The notes under the pieces were generated by a model. The model made no database searches. It was not told where the DNA came from and worked only from the letters and a program-made list of their open reading frames with translations. Positions 33,495 to 46,429 of a DNA stretch of 64,000 bases are shown here, piece by piece. A program made the position numbers and the translations under genes. The DNA comes from Sipunculus nudus (Eukaryota; Annelida; Sipuncula; Golfingiida; Sipunculidae): the NCBI GenBank assembly GCA_026874595.1, contig CM049317.1, positions 39,022,401 through 39,086,400 of the forward strand. Reading direction: 5' to 3'. Within the stretch, counting starts at the first letter, position 1, and every line of letters starts with the position of its first letter.

Positions 33495-34505
33495 ATGGAT
33501 ACACAGAAGATGCAGTCGCAACTGTACCGGGTGGAAGAAATGCCGGAGCACTTCCATGAGCTGTACATAGAATCCGGGTACCGCTCCCCGTATAGCACTG
33601 CCTCACAGTGCATCAAAAGTATATTTCTGCCAACAAACGAAACGCTCAATGTTTGGACCCACCTCATGCCGGGTCTGTATTTCTGGTGGGTTCTTTACCT
33701 CCTTTCACAAGAGATCAGCTTTATAGATGATCCATACATGTGGCCAATGTTTGCTTATATGGTCTCAGTGTGCCTTTTCCCTATAGCTAGTGCATTGGCT
33801 CACATTTTTAATACCATGTCAGACACTGCGCGCCACACTTGTTTCTTTATAGACTATATGGCCTTGAGTTTATATTCGCTGGGAGCAGCTATTGCCTACA
33901 ATGCTTACATATTCCCAAAATCCCTAATGGGAACAACATTTGCTAAATGCTACCTGCCAATAGCTGTGGTGAATGCTGTGGTGTCCATGGTGATGATGTG
34001 TGAAACACGCTTCATGGAACATGGCATTAGGAAGAAAATACTACGATTGTGCTCACTTGGAATCCCATATATGTTTGACAGTCTTCCGGTCATTTACCGC
34101 ATCATTTACTGTGAGGCAGGAGACTGTGATAGCAATGCCCTGTGGCTGCACACACGCCAATTTGGACTTGCTTTTTCAGCAGCTGCACTCTATTCAAGCC
34201 ATATGCCGGAGAGGTTGAGACCAGGGGTGTTTGACATCATTGGGCACAGCCATCAGCTTTTTCATATTTGTTCTGTACTTGGATCTTACGATCAGATGCG
34301 TGGACTGCTTCTTGATGCTCAAGAACGACGGGACTACCTGATGACCCATGTACCACCCTCCACCTTCAGTGGTACTGTGGGACTACTTGCAGTGGTTGCT
34401 GTAATTGATCTCATTATTTTACTGCTGTTCACACGACGACTCTGTCTGACGTTACAGAGTGTCAACGATGCTAACTACAGCCTCACTCACCATAAGGTCC
34501 ACTGA
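33495..34505 (+). CDS. PAQR-family receptor, membrane progestin receptor type
   Basis: 336 codons, uninterrupted, from an ATG in a good context (AACCATGG). PAQR proteins are seven- or eight-helix membrane proteins with the N terminus inside; mPR members respond to progestins and adiponectin-receptor relatives act as zinc-dependent ceramidases. Family motifs are clear: HELYIESGYR (21-30), NETLNVWTHL (48-57), SALAH (99-103), FFIDY (117-121) and GHSHQLFH (250-257). H103, D120, H253 and H257 occupy the metal-site positions known from AdipoR. Hydrophobic segments lie near 56-74, 83-104, 116-140, 150-169, 184-205, 221-237 and 246-264. An extra C-terminal helix at 292-313 is typical of the mPR subgroup (PAQR5-9). 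Length is normal. A coding region in a single exon also occurs in some vertebrate mPR genes. The exact paralogue is not resolved, so no gene symbol is given. Confidence 0.93.
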   Translation: MDTQKMQSQLYRVEEMPEHFHELYIESGYRSPYSTASQCIKSIFLPTNETLNVWTHLMPGLYFWWVLYLLSQEISFIDDPYMWPMFAYMVSVCLFPIASALAHIFNTMSDTARHTCFFIDYMALSLYSLGAAIAYNAYIFPKSLMGTTFAKCYLPIAVVNAVVSMVMMCETRFMEHGIRKKILRLCSLGIPYMFDSLPVIYRIIYCEAGDCDSNALWLHTRQFGLAFSAAALYSSHMPERLRPGVFDIIGHSHQLFHICSVLGSYDQMRGLLLDAQERRDYLMTHVPPSTFSGTVGLLAVVAVIDLIILLLFTRRLCLTLQSVNDANYSLTHHKVH

Positions 34506-34569
34506 TATCGGTGCTTCTAGGAAATTCTAAAGTGCCACAAATCAAAGTCATTGTGATTCAAACCTATGG

Positions 34570-34572
<3 letters not shown>

Positions 34573-34654
<82 letters not shown>
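34573..34654. repeat. (TA)n microsatellite in the PAQR 3' region
   Basis: About 41 TA units starting 68 bp after the receptor stop codon, likely inside its 3' UTR. I see no canonical AATAAA between the stop and the following array. Confidence 0.95.
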
Positions 34655-34656
<2 letters not shown>

Positions 34657-34841
34657 AGTAGTTTATGCTTGCTGAACAAATCCAGCAGTGTTCTATTAGT
34701 AGGATGCTAAAAGCTGATACATAATAATTATTCATGAAAATGGTCAGTTTCACCATAACACATTTTCATGCCAATGCCATCATCATCATCATAACTTTCA
34801 CAAAGTCACTCAAACTCAAAGGATCTGGTTTTAAAATACAG

Positions 34842-35370
34842 GCACAGGTCTAACACTCCAGATACACTCCCATCAGACTCCTAAAGACATGAACCAGCAG
34901 GCACAGGTCTAACACTCCAGATACACTCCCATCAGACTCCTAAAGACATGAACCAGCAGGCACAGGTCTAACACTCCAGATACACTCCAATCAGACTCCT
35001 GAAGACATGAACCAGCAGGCACAGGTCTAACACTCCAGATACACTCCCATCAGACTCCTAAAGACATGAACCAGCAGGCACAGGTCTAACACTCCAGATA
35101 CACTCCCATCAGACTCCTAAAGACATGAACCAGCAGGCACAGGTCTAACACTCCAGATACACTCCCATCAGACTCCTAAAGACATGAACCAGCAGGCACA
35201 GGTCTAACACTCCAGATACACTCCCATCAGACTCCTAAAGACATGAACCAGCAGGCACAGGTCTAACACTCCAGATACACTCCCATCAGACTCCTAAAGA
35301 CATGAACCAGCAGGCACAGGTCTAACACTCCAGATACACTCCCATCAGACTCCTAAAGACAAATCAGCAG
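34842..35370. repeat. 59-bp minisatellite, about 9 near-identical copies
   Basis: The unit contains CAGGCACAGGTCTAACACTC, CAGATACACTCCCATCAGAC and TCCTAAAGACATGAACCAG. Copies are almost identical (one has CCAATCAGACTCCTGAAG), which indicates recent amplification or active homogenisation. It lies 340 bp downstream of the PAQR stop. Confidence 0.96.
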
Positions 35371-35689
35371 CAACACACATCTGACTTGCACATGAATGAA
35401 AGCATGTCAGTGTGCAGCTCAAAATTTTTGCTAATAAGTCCTATTCTGGATCATTAAATGTGATGTATACCACACCCTTTTCTGGCAAGCCCCATTTTGA
35501 GGCGTTTTATATTAAAACAGGATGTGGTCAAAATTATCTTTGAACATTTTTTCCCTAACATGGCATTTTGCTTGCTTCTTTTAGGTATGCCACTTGAAGA
35601 TAAAATATTGATACAATGAACTTGTGTTAATATTAAAATGCAATCCTAATACACTCTAAAAGTTATTTATTAATTGGTATGTCTCATGG

Positions 35690-37040
35690 TATCCATGGTT
35701 TATCATGACATATAGGACATTTATCATATGTGACTGTAGTACAATTATTATGTGTGCCTGTGTAGTACATTTTATCATGTGTTACTGTTTGGTACATTTA
35801 TCATGTGACTGTGTAGTAAATTTATCATGTGTAAACTGTGTGGTGCATTTATCATGTGTGTCTGTATCTTACATTTATCATGTCTGACTATTTAGTACAT
35901 TTACTGTGTGTTAAAGTCTAGTACATTTATCATGTGTGTCTGTGTATTACATTTATCACATGTTAACTGTGTGTAAATTGTGTAGTACATTTATCATGTG
36001 TGACTGTGTAGGACATTTATCATATGTGACTGTAGTACAATTATTATGTGTGCCTGTGTAGTACATTTATCATGTGTTAACTGAGTGTTAACTGTGTAGT
36101 TCATTTATCATGTGTTAACTGAGTGTTAACTGTGTAGTACATTTATCATATGTGACTGTTTGCTCCATTCATCATGTGTGACTGTGTAGTACATCTACCA
36201 TGTATGAATGTGTAGTACATTTTCATGTGTAACTGTATTACATTTATCATATGCATGTAATAACTGTGTGTTAACAGTGTGGTACATTTATCATGTGTGA
36301 CTGTGTAGTAAATTTATCGTGTGTAAACTGTGTGGTGCACTAATCATGTGTGTCTGTATCATACATTTATCATGTGTGACTATTTAGTACATTTACTGTG
36401 TGTTAAAGTCTAGTACGTTTATCATGTATGACTGAGGTACATTTATCATGTGTTAACTGTGTGGTACATTTATCATGTGTGTCTGTGTAGTACATTTATC
36501 ATGTATGTCTGTGTAGTACATTTATCATGTATGATTGTGTAGTACATTTTTCATGTATGACTGAGGTTCATTTTTCATGTGTGTCTGTGCAGTACATTTA
36601 TTATGTATGACTGTGTAGGTCATTTATCATATGTGACTGTAGTACATTATTCATTTGTTAACAGTGTAGTACATTTACCATGTATGACTGTAGCACATTT
36701 ATCATGTATGACTGAGGTACATTTATTATGTGTCAACTGTGTGGTACATTTATCATGTGTGTCTGTGTAGTACATTTATCATGTGTGTCTGTGTAGTACA
36801 TTTATCATGTATGATTGTGTAGTACATTTTTCATGTAAGACTGAGGTTCATTTTTCATGTGTGTCTGTGCAGTACATTTATTATGTGTGACTGTGTAGGT
36901 CATTTATCATATGTGACTGTAGTACATTTATCATTTGTTAACAGTGTAGTACATTTACCATGTATGACTGTAGCACATTTATCATGTGTGAATGTTTAGT
37001 ACATATATGTGAGTGTTTAGCACATTTATCATGTTTAGTA
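35690..37040. repeat. 26-bp minisatellite with higher-order structure
   Basis: The unit GTGTAGTACATTTATCATGT plus GTGACT is degenerate. A 280-bp compound unit is duplicated: GACTGAGGTAC begins at 36430 and 36710, and the following unit order (GGTACATT, CAGTACATTTATTATG, TAGGTCATTTATC, AACAGTGTAG, TAGCACATT) is preserved. Another longer echo links 35700-35830 with 36005-36070. Short open frames here are artefacts. Confidence 0.93.
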
Positions 37041-40000
37041 TAGTATGCAGTGTAGGTCAGGCTTCATCGGGAGTTTCACTAGGATAGTGAACTAACCAAA
37101 TCAAGAACAATTCAAATTTGTGAAAGCAAAAATATTTTGAAGCCATGATGACTGCTTAATGAACATTCACATGATATTGCATAACATTTTCATTGAGATT
37201 GTCATCTCAGGGACTTGCGTTTTGGAGAACATTCATAGATTAATTTCCATGTGGATGCACGAAAATAGTTTTAATTCAGAAAACGGATGGCATCAGTCCA
37301 GACCTGATGTTGACTGTGAGCCAGTAATACTGCTGCCATTTTAGCAACAACCTATGTACAAAACATGTAAAAAAAAACATTTTAATATACATGAGATATA
37401 TGTATATGAGGTGGAGCAGCTTGAGATATTAGAAATATCCACCAAAAGTCAAACTAAAGTCTGAAGAATATTGATGTGTGAACTAGGATGATTTTTGTGT
37501 ATGCTGTTATTGAAAACTTTTATATTCATCATATTCTGACCAAGGTTATGGGTTTTTGCTTGGTCAGTGCTTAGGGCTAGGGTTAGCTTCTGGATATAGT
37601 CGACAACTTCTCTGGGTGATAAGCCGTTCTTTATTTCTCACAAATGTACAAGCTTGTGGTGCCTGACCAACTGGGTGCAGGTCACTGAGTGTCCCCTGTC
37701 TCATTTCATTTTATACATTAACTAAACAATATGAGAATGAATAATAAAATTACAGCTTGACCTTTGACAATTAAGTATAACATCACACAAAGAGTGAATC
37801 TGGACTGCCCATAGTTATTATAAATGGACTCAAGTTTCAATTTTGTATGACCTCTGAAATAGGGGGAGAGGGGAGTTGGACCCCTTGATGGATATATTTT
37901 AATCATGGTCATATTTAACTTACACATTACAAATAATATTTTAAAAAATGTGAATCTGATAGATTTCTCTAATTTGCTATCAGTAGCAAATCCAAATAAA
38001 GGTAATGATAAAGGGAATGTTGACATAGCTAAATCTTGTGTTTGGATATGTATATTCTGAGCCATATTGGGTTACATTTAGGACTAGAAGAATGGTGATT
38101 TTTTCCAAACATAAAATGGTAACATATGTTGTGAAAGATGCCACAATAAGGGAGAAGCGACTATGTCCCATTTATTGATTTTATTTTCATGTCAAATGAA
38201 TCCAGCAAGTCCCATATATACATAAACAACACAGGCACAAATCATATCCTCCCCCCCCCACACACACACACACACACACACTTTGGGCTGTGTTTCTGAG
38301 CCATTCCATTCCCTGACCATACATGTGACATCTTATATGGCTAGCAGATCACCCAGTAATGTTCTCATGTAATGCCATACTTACATATTGTATACCGGTA
38401 AACATTGTCAAGGGTTGATTGACTAAAGTCCTACTGGTGGCTTTGTCATCTGCTGTTTTTAGAATCCTGTGTATTTGTTTAGCAAACTAAATGAAGAAAC
38501 CTAGGTATACATCAGGGGAGAATTTAACTTGTACCAACCTTTTCTAGGATAACAATACATTTATCAGTTGAGAAGTTTTGACTTGAGACCAGTGACCAGT
38601 GTGTGCAGTGAGGACACTCTGTCTCAGCACTCCAGTAATGCAGGTTTTCTCTTTTATAAACAAGCTATGACACAAGTAATTGTGTTGTCAGAATACAGCT
38701 TTTTATAGAAGGGCAGATTTTTGTAATAAATATCCATGTGGATTTATATTGATACATTATTGCTAAATACATCTTTTATTACTTTGATATGTGTGTGCAT
38801 TATGGTGACTTGTATACATGCAGTTTAACTTAGAGGGATATTTATTTGATGCAGCTAATGATGTGATGTGGACATTGTATTTACTGACATTTCACTGTTG
38901 CCTTGGGGGTGCACTGCCTCGTGACCACTGTTATATATAACATGTAGCACCATTCAGCTGCCTTTCCTGTTTGCCGTCCTGTGATCAGCAGGTAGCCTTT
39001 ATGACACCACTGGCTATATCTTTATATTGATAGCATTTGCCCCTGTGATGTATTTTAATACATACAGCCTTCATGTTAGAGTGATAATGAAATATATAAA
39101 GTACAACCTTTACACTGGCCGAGTTATTACAGGTCTTCTTTATGACAGAGTAGCTGACAGATGGTACATGTAGTATGACTGTCAGTCAGGGTAACTATTC
39201 ACATGTATGTACTCTCTACATGAAGTGCTGCCATCTGAAGCCAGGGTATTTTTTTAACAAGTTTATCTGGATTTCACAGAAGCAGATTTCTGTGGCTTTA
39301 TGACTGTAAATTTGAGCTAGCTTTCACTGTGGCTGGTTTATTGTGGACATTGTGCCAGTTTACAAAAATGTCTGATTTCCTATTTTTTAAATGTTTAGAA
39401 GTTTCCAAATGTATGACTATGTGTACTTGTGCCAGTCGCTTTCTAAATATTGAAACAGTTGAGGAGCAAATGTCAAAAGTAAAACTGACTTAGTTACAAC
39501 TACTCAATCTGAAAATTAGTTAGTAATGTTATTTTGCTTTCTTAAGCTTTTTCTACTATTAATGAAGAACATCTTTCTTTAAATAATTTTAACCAGTCCT
39601 TACATTTATGTTTTCACTGTTGTGCAGCAGAAACACCTTTCAGACACACCTAGAAATGAGAAAAACTATACCCTTCATAACCCTTCCTGTTAGACATGCC
39701 TAGCAAATAGAAATGGGGAAGGGGGGAACATTACATATCATACCTCTCTTGTCAGATATGCCTATAATGAGGAGTATGAGTCGTTATTATCAAACATTTA
39801 TTACACAGAGCAGATTGGTACAGGAGGGTCAATCCTCAATAGTAAAAAAAAAGTTACCGGCTAAAAAAAAGATAGAAATCTAATAAAGGCAGGTATAAAA
39901 AATGTGTGATACAGAAATAAAATCCTTATTGCTCTTCAGGTTATCACTCAAACATGCAGTTTTGTATATGATTATATAAAATTTTCAAAAACAGAAAAAC

Positions 40001-40604
40001 GTGGCTTGTCACAGAGTGGTGAAGCAGAATTTAATTACTTGAGTATCCCACCATATTCAGCTGACACTATTTCATTGCCACCTTTCAAAACAGATCAGGT
40101 TTTTTAAGCAGTATTGAAGGTAATAACATAAATGAATGAAAATTTCATTTATTCATTTTTAGTACAAAAATGATTAAATATCTGTGCCAAAATTATTAGA
40201 TGATTTACATTGACTTCATATATTGAGGTTTTTATTTTTAAGGAATTTGTGATTTTGAGTGTAAATTAACATTTATTTTAAAGAATTCATGATGTTTGAG
40301 TTTATGATAACCATGTAATCTTTTAAATATTTAGAGGATCATTAAACTTATATATTAATAATTTTTAATGTTTTTTTATGTATGATTGAGCTATTTTATT
40401 CTTCATGTATTTTACATTTTACAGAACACTAAAAAAATCAAATAGAAGTCAATTTTTATCCTTTTTCATTTTAATATTTTTCTTGTTACAACAAGAATTA
40501 TAAATTAAAAAAAAAAAATTATAAAAGAAAAATCAAAACCCGTCACAGAGATCATTCCCTGTTTATTTTGTGCTGACATCTAGTGGCTGTTTAAGTACTT
40601 TATA
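37041..40604. other. Long region without recognised genes
   Basis: AT-rich sequence. I find a (CA)n run after a C run at 38251-38281 and A/T homopolymers at 40500, but no coding exon, RNA gene or mobile element with definable ends. It could be intronic or intergenic. Confidence 0.45.
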
Positions 40605-40608
40605 TTTT

Positions 40609-40740
40609 TTGCAGTGATGACTTTGACAGGTAAGGCCTGTTTTAACAGAATTAGTGGTGACTTTGACAGGTGAAGCCTGTTTTAACACAATCAATGCTGA
40701 CTTCAACAGATGAAGCCTGTTTTAACAGAATCAAAAGTGA
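40609..40740. repeat. Short tandem repeat, about 51 bp, 2.6 copies
   Basis: GTGACTTTGACAGGTGAAGC, then CTGTTTTAACA, recurs at about 40615, 40664 and 40708 with a few substitutions. Confidence 0.8.
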
Positions 40741-42290
40741 CTGTAGTTTACTTATTATTTTCTTTCCTCTTCAACTTCAAGGCTGTTTATACCTTATGAT
40801 TAGACATGAGCTATTGACATTAACACACAAAGCTCTTCACATTATGTGAAGAATATGCAAATTCTTGCTTATAAATTTGAATGTCAGTGTGGATACTTTT
40901 GGAAAGCCTTGGTATCCCTTTTTGTATCAGTTGAGCAGTAACCACCAGATGTTGGTATGATTTTATTACTGGAAATATTTTGTTACAAAGCTGTTATGTC
41001 ACTCCTTGAACTGACTTGAAAGTAATACAATTTTCAGTTCCAAAGGTTTACTTATTCACAAGACAGTTACAGTTCAAGTCATATGCATAATCATAAAGCC
41101 AACCTCATTTGCGTATTTTATGTGGAATTGATAGATGATATGTTCCTATTCACTGGCATAATTTTGAAATAACCAATCAATGTTCATATTAGATGTTAGG
41201 TGAATGTTCATCATTTGACTATATTTATATGATTTATGCAGTAGTTTTGCTGCATCCATGATGCTTCCATAGCTGCCAGTATGATAAATCAGGTAATAAA
41301 TCTGTTTACATGTGTGCATGTATGTTCATGATAAAAAATGAACACCACTTTCAGAGAATCATGTGGACTAAAATGGTGTTTTTCTATATATATGTGTTTG
41401 TGTAAACCCACATTATGAGCAGAGTTTTTGAGCTAGTAGACTTGCAGCATGTTGTGTTTGCTGAGATGTACGTTTGTACAGTGACGGCTTTTCACAGAAC
41501 AGAGGGCTCGTGGGGGGTGGAGGAGACTAATGTCTATGGTCCATTAACTAATATTCTATATATAGCATGTGCACCACCAGAATGATTTTATCAGTGTTTC
41601 TTAATTTATAAGAGAAAATAACTCAGTAAGAAAGAATAATTGCTGCCAAAACAATATCTTAACAAAAATTTCTCTGTATACACAGAAGTGCAATACAGTT
41701 GGAATACAATATCTGAATACAACATTTGATCTGAAACAATTTAATCTGCTCTACTATATTAAGACCAGCACTGCAAGAGTGCATAATATGCATGAGGTAA
41801 GTCTTGTGACCTTTAACCTAATTAAATGTGTGGATTTTACTAAAAATTTAATTCAGGTGAGAATATTGGTAAATCTTTATGATGATTTCTGAAAATCCAT
41901 TGACATTAAAAAGACGGACATATGAATGGATGGACTGTGAGTACCACATCACTTCAACTCTAAGATGGGCAGATAAAAATTGCTTCATATCAAATTTTGG
42001 TTTCTTTATATTTTCTGCACACCTTAAAAGAATCTTCTTTTTGTTGTCTGATAAAAGTGAGAGGCTGAGGGGAGGGATACTAACATCAAACAGTCCAAGT
42101 GTGTCTCAGGATTTTCACAAGTCATGTCAACAATGACTTACACTTGTGTTACTATGATACTATGAGGGTACAAGTTAGTTATTTGATAGTTATATAATAA
42201 GCAAATTAGGCTGTTTAATATTTTACAACAACAAAAAATTAAGCCATTCATTATTTTGTTATAAATGAAGTAAGCAGTTAATTTTTTTTT
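40741..42290. other. Unassigned sequence
   Basis: No gene recognised. The 85-codon frame at 41879-42136 has no known motif. Confidence 0.4.
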
Positions 42291-42291
42291 T

Positions 42292-43285
42292 AGCTAAGCT
42301 GACTGAAAGTCAATTGAGGTATAGGAATTTGTGATTTGTCTGTCGTCCATTCAGCCGGCTGTTAGCAGGGCTCAAATTGTAACCAATAATAATAGAAACT
42401 TGTAACTGGATATCCAGGTGAGGTCCCTAAAACTCTCCTTTAAAACATGAAATTAGGTCACTGTGACCTGCATCCTCTGAGCTATGGGGCTGAAAGTCCC
42501 TCCCCCCCCCCCCCCAAAAAAAAAATTTCTGAAAATTTGTGGCGCCACCTGTATTTTTTCTAATTTTATTGACCATCAAATGACAGCAGTTATGTCAGTT
42601 TCTCAGCCCTGGTTTCATCCAGTGTCCTGCAACCCAATGTGTTTATTAATTATGATTGGTATCTCAAGTTTCTGAAGACTGGTGGCGTCACCTGATATTG
42701 TTCATTTTTCTATGCATTTTTTCCTTTATTTTGAGATTGACAAATTATATTGATACTATCAGATTTGGAACTGTGGTTTCATCTTTATCCTGAAACCTTG
42801 TGTTTTTTATTGGGCCTTGCTTGAATAAGTCCGTCCATCCATCTGTTCGTCTTTCTGTATGACCATCAAATTTTTTTCCTCAAGAATATTTTCAGTTTGG
42901 ATTGACAGATGGATTTCAAACTTGAGTTATATATGACCCACCAATAATGAAAGAACCCTTTTGATTTTCGGGTCATGAGGTCAAAGGTCAACCCACTTCT
43001 GTAATAAGATTGCGGATACATTTTAAGCCAAACTTTTCATCCCACACCTTCAGTCCTCCCCATGGTGCACCTGCCAATAGGGGAAGGTATGTTCCTTTTG
43101 ATTTTGGGGTCACTCGGTCAAAGTTCAAGGTCATCAGCATATCCATTCACAAATTAGTTTATGGATGATAACTCAAGTTTTAGTAGACAGGTTGGCTTCA
43201 AACTGATCACAGGACCCTTGAAATAGCTCATAAACTTATCCTTATTGACAAATTCAGCTGAGCGTTGAAACCCATTGGTCCCTAG
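42292..43285 (+). mobile_element. Family A repeat, essentially complete
   Basis: The left end AGCTAAGCTGACTGAAAGTC follows a run of ten T and preserves part of the terminal hairpin. Then come CTGTCGTCCATTCAGCCGGC, CTCAAATTGTAACC, a perfect AGGTCA-CTG-TGACCT palindrome, a C14/A10 run, GTGGCGCCACCTG, TGGTGGCGTCACCTG and several CAAAGGTCA-type blocks. The 3' end is TTCAGCTGAGCGTTGAAACC, CATTGGTCCCTAG then TT. About 1.0 kb and non-coding. The 31-bp minisatellite begins immediately to its right. Confidence 0.78.
42455..42469. promoter_or_regulatory. Perfect IR3 nuclear-receptor palindrome in family A
   Basis: AGGTCACTGTGACCT, the consensus estrogen-response-element geometry, at the same position within the repeat as the sites at 5191 and 56962. 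Confidence 0.6.
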
Positions 43286-43289
43286 TTAA

Positions 43290-44655
43290 TGAACAAACTA
43301 GGCTATTCATTATTTTGTAATAAACAAACAAGGCTGATCATTTTTTTGTAATAAATAAACTAAGCTGTTCATTTTTTGTAAAGAACAAACTGGGCTGTTT
43401 ATCATTTTGTAATAAGCAGACTTGGGTGTTCATCATTTTGTAATAAACAGAATAGGCTGTTCATCATTTTGTAATTAACAGACTGGTTTGTTCATTATTT
43501 TGTAATAAACAAACTAGGCTGTTTATTATTTTGTAATTAACAAACTATGCTTATCATTATTTTGTAATAAACAAACTTGGCTGTTAATTATTTTGTAATA
43601 AACAGACTAGGCTGTTCATCATTTTGTAATTAACAAACTGCTTTGTTCATTAATTTGTAATAAACAAACTAGGCTGTTTATTATTTTGTAATTAAAAAAC
43701 TATGCTTATCATTATTTTGTAATAAACAAACTTGGCTGTTCATTATTTTGTAATAAACAGACTAGGCTGTTCATCATTTTGTAATTAACAAACTGCTTTG
43801 TTCATTAATTTGTAATAAACAACCTGGGCTGTTTATTATTTTGTAATTAACAAACTATGCTTATCATTATTTTGTAATAAACAAACTTGGCTGTTCATTA
43901 TTTTGTAATAAACAGACTGGGCTGTTCATCATTTTGTAATTAACAAACTGGTTTGTTCATTATTTTGTAATAAACAAACTAGGCTGTGTATTATTTTGTA
44001 ATTAACAAACTGGGCTGTTCTTCATTTTGTAATAAACAAACTTGGCTGTTCATTATTTTGTAATTAACATACTAGGCTGTTCATCATTTTGTAATTAACA
44101 AACTTGTTTGTTCATTATTTTGTAATAAACACACTAGGCTGTTTATTATTTTGTAATTAACAAACTATGCTTATCATTATTTTGTAATAAACAAACTTGG
44201 CTGTTAATTATTTTGTAATGAACAAACTTGGCTGTTTATTATTTTGTATTAAACCGACTAGGCTGTTCATCATTTTGTAATTAATAAACTGGTTTGTTCA
44301 TTATTTTGTTTTCAACAAACTTGGCTGTTTATAATTTTATTATTAACAAACTATGCTGATCATCCTTTTGTAATAAGCAGACTTTGGTGTTCATTATTTT
44401 GTTATAAACAGACTAGGCTGTTCATCATTTTGTAATTAACAAACTGCATTGTTCATTATTTTTGTAATAAACAAACTAGGCTGTTTAGTATTTTGTAATT
44501 AACAAACTATGCTGATCATTATTTTGTTATAAATAAACTGGACTGTTCATAACTTATAATAAACAAACTGGGCTGTTCATCATTTTGTAATAAACAAACT
44601 AAACAGGTCGTAATTTTGTAATAAACAAACTAGGCTGTTCATCACTTTGTTATAA
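43290..44655. repeat. 31-bp minisatellite with 155-bp higher-order units
   Basis: The unit is TTCATTATTTTGTAATAAAC plus AAACTAGGCTG, about 44 copies. AACTATGC, a diagnostic variant, occurs at 43543, 43698, 43853 and 44163. These are spaced 155, 155 and 310 bp apart, exactly five or ten units, so the array is organised into pentameric higher-order repeats. Monomer types differ by AATAAAC/AATTAAC and AAACTAGG/AAACTTGG/AAACTGCTTTG. The left and right edges are monomeric and more diverged. Confidence 0.94.
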
Positions 44656-44954
44656 ACAAAACATAGTAAGAAGCAGACCAAATTTGTACCACAAAATGAT
44701 TGCTGTAGCAGTGTATCTTGGTATAGTATATTGAGTTATACTTTCCTGACAGTTTTAATACAGGCTGTGCAGGATCTGCAACATGCCAAGCCATTCAGAC
44801 AGAACTTACTACCTCTGTACATAAAGTTATACAGTCTTTTCTCTCTGCATATATGTCAGAATTCTTTTATTATGTGGATCATAATTTTATGGTAATGTTT
44901 GCATGATATCAGGTGTTTAAAAAAATATGTGTTATGAAAACAAATAACATATAC

Positions 44955-45345
44955 GGTTAAAACTGGTATAGTGTGTTATGCCTTTCTGTTGTGCAGCCAG
45001 CTCTGATATTCTCTATATGGTAATAATCGGTATAGTGTGTTATGCCTTTCTGTTGTGCAGACAGCTCTGATATTCTCTATATGGTAATAATCGGTATAGT
45101 GTGTTATGCCTTTCTGTTGTGCAGCCTGCTTTGATATTCTCTATATGGTTATAATCAGTATAGTGTGTTATGCCTTTCTGTTGTGCAGCCTGCTCTGATA
45201 TTCTCTATATGGTTATAATCAGTATAGTGTGTTATGCCTTTCTGTTGTGCAGCCAGCTCTGATTTTCTATTTATGGTTATGCCAGTATACTGTTATTTGC
45301 ATTTCTGTTGTGCAGCCAGCTCTGATATTCTCTATATGGTTTGTA
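44955..45345. repeat. 64-bp tandem repeat, about 6 copies
   Basis: The unit includes GGTATAGTGTGTTATGCCTT, TCTGTTGTGCAGCCAGCTCT and GATATTCTCTATATGGTAAT. CTCTGATATTCTC falls at 45001 and 45065. The last two units are more diverged. The 88-codon frame at 45229 is an artefact of this array. Confidence 0.92.
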
Positions 45346-46425
45346 TGTGAATACATGTTATTAAATCTGCTATCTATAAATTGCAGATCCGAGTCATACA
45401 TATTGCAATCAACAATACATATGTATTGTTTTTCATATACATTCTTGCTATGTTGCTGCGGGTGTCAGGTATATTATACATACATTTCCTTGTGAACAAG
45501 TAAAGAGAAAATTTTAAAATACAGAAATTACCATTATGAAATAGTCATATAAAAAACTATGGTAAATGGCTGCTTTCCATGAATATATTGTACAGAGTTT
45601 TTCAATGCATAGATAAAATCATGAACTCTGTACACTGGTATATATAATACATTCAAATTATATTTAATATATGTAATTGTCAGTCTTATGGGCAGGTGTA
45701 ATTTCAATTTTATTGGAAGACCCAATCTTGCACAGGCATCAGTTGATGATCCTGTGGTATTGTCTGTGTGCATATGATAGTACCTTTAGTTTATATTAAT
45801 CATGAAAAATCAAAATTTCCATATGATCAAAAACAACTTTAAAATACTTTACAAAATAAGTATTGACTTGTCAAGAAGCGCACGGTTACTTATAATGTTT
45901 TACAGACTGCACACCTGATTCCTGTGAATGTGTCTCACATTTATACGCTGAAGCCAGAGTCAAGGTCAGAGAATGGTTTAATATGTATGTGCAATATGTA
46001 TTGAGTTGGTCAAAGTTGATCAATTTATTAGTTTTATATTTCTTATAACATTTCTCATTTACATTTTAAAACATTGGTCATTGTCCATAACTCAATAATG
46101 ATATTGTATAAAAAAAAGTGCAAGGCCCAAGTTTTTTGTACAAGATTCCCTTATATGTCAAATAGCTACAACTTTTCATGCTGTCACATGTAGTTACCAA
46201 TTAGTGGATATCAAGGTCAGAGGGTAATTTTTAGAATGCCTCATTATAATATTTAGATTGCCTAATTATAATTCATACATGATCTGTTACAGCTCAATCA
46301 GTGCACAAAAGAAGAAGTTTCAAATGTAATTGTTAATTCAGATAGGTGGATGTGTAAATCTTCTTATGGACTGTATTGGTCACACAGGTATGAAGAAGTT
46401 TATTTGCTAGTAATGTTGGAGTTCT
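45346..46425. other. Unassigned sequence
   Basis: AT-rich, with no coding exon or element recognised. Confidence 0.4.
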
Positions 46426-46429
46426 CCTG

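Noticed and set aside
34842-35370. Regular 59-bp array considered as CRISPR-like
   Set aside because: Units are contiguous with no unique spacers; eukaryotic minisatellite.
43290-44655. Alternating conserved and variable blocks considered as repeat-spacer structure
   Set aside because: The variable parts are a small set of recurring monomer types within a 155-bp higher-order unit, not unique spacers.
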